The notes under the pieces: model-generated
What the model saw: the letters and a program-made list of their open reading frames with translations, nothing else
The model's database searches: none
What the model was told of the DNA's origin: nothing
Made by a program: the position numbers and the translations under genes
In this document: piece after piece, positions 62,435 to 64,000 of the stretch
Layout of the letters: each line of letters opens with the position of its first letter
Numbering within the stretch: position 1 is the first letter of the stretch
Assembly (NCBI GenBank): GCA_009701885.1
Contig: WLJH01000009.1
Location: 62,001 to 126,000, forward strand
DNA from: Actinomycetota bacterium
GTDB lineage: Bacteria; Actinomycetota; Actinomycetes; Propionibacteriales; Nocardioidaceae
Reading direction: 5' to 3'
DNA length: 64,000 bases

Positions 62435-63634
62435 ATGCCTGTCGCCGTCGACTCCGAGACCAGCGCGGTCACCGCGCTGCTGTCCTGCCTGCCCTCGGGG
62501 AGCCAGGGGGTCGACTCCCTCGACCGCATGCGCGCCTGGCTGGACCAGCACCCCGACGAGTTCGTGGCCGTGCTCGGCCCGCACCTCGACCTCGACGACT
62601 GCCTCAAGGTCTGCGAGGACCTGCGCACCGCCCGCCCGACCGTGAGCGTCGTGCTGGTCCGGGACAAGCTCGACACCACCGTGCTGGCCAACGCCATGAA
62701 GGCCGGGGCCCGCGACGTCGTCGACGTCGAGGACACCGTCTCGCTGAGCAGCGCGGTCGAGCGCGCGCGTGAGCTGTGGACCGCCCTGCGCGGACCCAGC
62801 GGCGCCCAGCAGCTCGGCCGGGTCATCACCGTCTTCTCCCCCAAGGGCGGCGTCGGCAAGACCACCATGGCGGTCAACCTGGCGCTGGCGCTGACCGAGC
62901 GCGGTGCGCGGCGCGTCTGCCTGGTCGACCTCGACCTGGCCTTCGGCGATGTCGCGATCACCATGCAGCTCTTCCCGACCCACTCCATCGAGCACGCCAT
63001 CGGCTCCGAGGAGACCCTCGACGCCGCGCAGCTCGACACCCTGCTGACCCGGCACGCCGACTCGATGATGGTCCTCGCCGCACCCGCCCACCCCGACGTG
63101 CGGGAGCGGGTCTCCCCCGCGCTCGTGGGCAAGGTGCTGCGCACGCTGCGGGAGAGCTTCGACTTCGTCGTCGTCGACACGGCCCCGTCCTTCGACGAGC
63201 AGGTCCTCACGGCGCTGGACGAGACCGACGAGTGCGTCATCGTCGCCACCCTCGACGTGCCGACGCTGAAGAACGTCAAGGTCGCCCTGGAGACCCTCGA
63301 CATGCTCGACATCGCCCGGGGCCACCGGCACCTGCTGCTCAACCGCGCCGACGACGCCGTCGGCATCACCCCCGACAAGGTCGAGGGCATCCTCGGCATG
63401 CCGGTCGCGGCCTCGGTGTCCTCCTCGGTCGACGTCGCCGCCGCCACGAACTCCGGCAACCCGATCGTCGTGGCCACCCCCGCGCACCAGAGCAGCCAGG
63501 CCGTCCGCGCGCTCGCCTCCGAGATCGCCGGGGTCCCGCTCGCCGGTCTCGGCGAGCCGGAGGCCCCCGCACCCACCGACGCCGCGGGTGACGAGGCAGC
63601 CCGCGGCCGCACCCGCTTCCGGCTCAGGAGGTAG
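62435..63634 (+). CDS. cpaE: CpaE/TadZ-like pilus localisation ATPase
   Basis: 399 aa. N-terminal receiver-like domain without the phosphoacceptor site (about 1-115), then a ParA/MinD-type ATPase: Walker A FSPKGGVGKTTMAVNLALAL, VDLDLAFGDVAITM, and FDFVVVDTAPSFDEQVLTALD. Pro/Ala-rich tail. Positions the Tad machine in the cell. ATG 5 bp after cpaB and 5 bp before cpaF, so one operon. Confidence 0.92.
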   Translation: MPVAVDSETSAVTALLSCLPSGSQGVDSLDRMRAWLDQHPDEFVAVLGPHLDLDDCLKVCEDLRTARPTVSVVLVRDKLDTTVLANAMKAGARDVVDVEDTVSLSSAVERARELWTALRGPSGAQQLGRVITVFSPKGGVGKTTMAVNLALALTERGARRVCLVDLDLAFGDVAITMQLFPTHSIEHAIGSEETLDAAQLDTLLTRHADSMMVLAAPAHPDVRERVSPALVGKVLRTLRESFDFVVVDTAPSFDEQVLTALDETDECVIVATLDVPTLKNVKVALETLDMLDIARGHRHLLLNRADDAVGITPDKVEGILGMPVAASVSSSVDVAAATNSGNPIVVATPAHQSSQAVRALASEIAGVPLAGLGEPEAPAPTDAAGDEAARGRTRFRLRR

Positions 63635-63639
63635 CACCC

Positions 63640-64000
63640 ATGAGCAGTCTCGCCGACCGACTCGCCGCCGCCCGTCAGGGCTCCGGGGACGCCGCCGCCG
63701 ACCCCGCCGCCCCGGGGACCGCCGACGGTGCCGCTCCCGCCGCGGGCGAGCCCGGCACACCTGCCCCGGGTGCCAGCAGTGCCGCGGCCGTCGCCGCCAA
63801 CCGTCGTACCCCTGCGGCGGAGCCGCGGCGCCGGCTCTCCGCCCAGCAGGGCGACCGCATCGAGGAGCTGAAGAGCAGCGTCCACACCGAGCTGCTCAAG
63901 CAGCTCGGCCCCCACCTGTACGACGCAGACATGGACTCCGACGAGCTCGACCAGCGGGTCCGCGCGGTGCTCGCCGACGTGCTCAGCGCGCAGGACCGAC
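63640..64000 (+). CDS. cpaF: CpaF/TadA secretion ATPase, N-terminal part (cut by window edge)
   Basis: Only 120 codons are visible. After an Ala/Pro/Gly-rich disordered N-terminus of about 65 residues the frame reads DRIEELKSSVHTELLKQLGP, the start of the CpaF/TadA N-terminal domain; the Walker motifs lie beyond the edge. ATG at 63640 with AGGAGG about 8 nt upstream. Identity rests on this segment and on operon position. Confidence 0.8.
   Translation, partial: MSSLADRLAAARQGSGDAAADPAAPGTADGAAPAAGEPGTPAPGASSAAAVAANRRTPAAEPRRRLSAQQGDRIEELKSSVHTELLKQLGPHLYDADMDSDELDQRVRAVLADVLSAQDR

Overview
This is high-GC actinobacterial chromosome. GTG starts are frequent, stop/start overlaps (ATGA, GTGA) are everywhere, and TANNNT -10 elements sit right before start codons. 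The gene order follows the Mycobacterium tuberculosis Rv2150c-Rv2187 backbone (division/cell-wall cluster, metF, idsA, Rv2175c-pknL, aroG, plsC, ArsA-like, SRPBCC, fadD15). Gene content and repeat types resemble Nocardioides or a close relative, but no rRNA is present to fix the genus.

Layout. 0.1-13.5 kb is the dcw cluster on the minus strand: mraZ, a 50-aa membrane protein, rsmH, an ftsL-like gene, ftsI, murE, mraY, murD, ftsW, murG, murC and ftsQ. murF is missing from its expected place between murE and mraY; a 52-codon ORF with overlapping ends fills the gap. 13.8-18.4 kb is a MoxR / DUF58 / transglutaminase operon. 18.5-26.5 kb holds DUF3040, dinB, a methyltransferase and the SOS mutagenesis polymerase dnaE2, the last divergent from a DUF6504-HEPN pair, with two identical LexA boxes in a nearly symmetrical double promoter. 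26.5-39.6 kb is core metabolism and signalling: YbaK deacylase, an FAD oxidoreductase, metF, a polyprenyl synthase, a membrane-anchored barnase-like protein lacking its catalytic residues, Rv2175c-pknL, nfo, an EamA transporter, two unrelated DAHP synthases and threonine aldolase.

39.7-46.3 kb is accessory in character: an amino acid permease, two GNAT acetyltransferases and an arsenic operon (flavoprotein, arsR, aquaporin-type channel, two arsenate reductases) that has no ArsB or Acr3 pump in the window. 46.3-53.9 kb contains a phosphofructokinase with the PPi-dependent signature, DUF1028, glycerol kinase and an overlapping run plsC - sensor kinase - flavin reductase domain - LuxR regulator - coiled-coil protein. 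54-61.5 kb holds an esterase, two ROK glucokinases, a DUF5304-like protein, an ArsA/Get3-like ATPase, an SRPBCC protein and a long-chain acyl-CoA synthetase. The window ends inside a Flp/Tad pilus locus (cpaB, cpaE, start of cpaF).

How it works together: the dcw genes build septal peptidoglycan under likely MraZ autocontrol; PknL signals through the Rv2175c-like regulator; dnaE2 and its divergent pair should respond together to DNA damage; the ars genes reduce arsenate to arsenite, which would leave by the channel. No tRNA, rRNA, CRISPR array or complete insertion sequence was seen.
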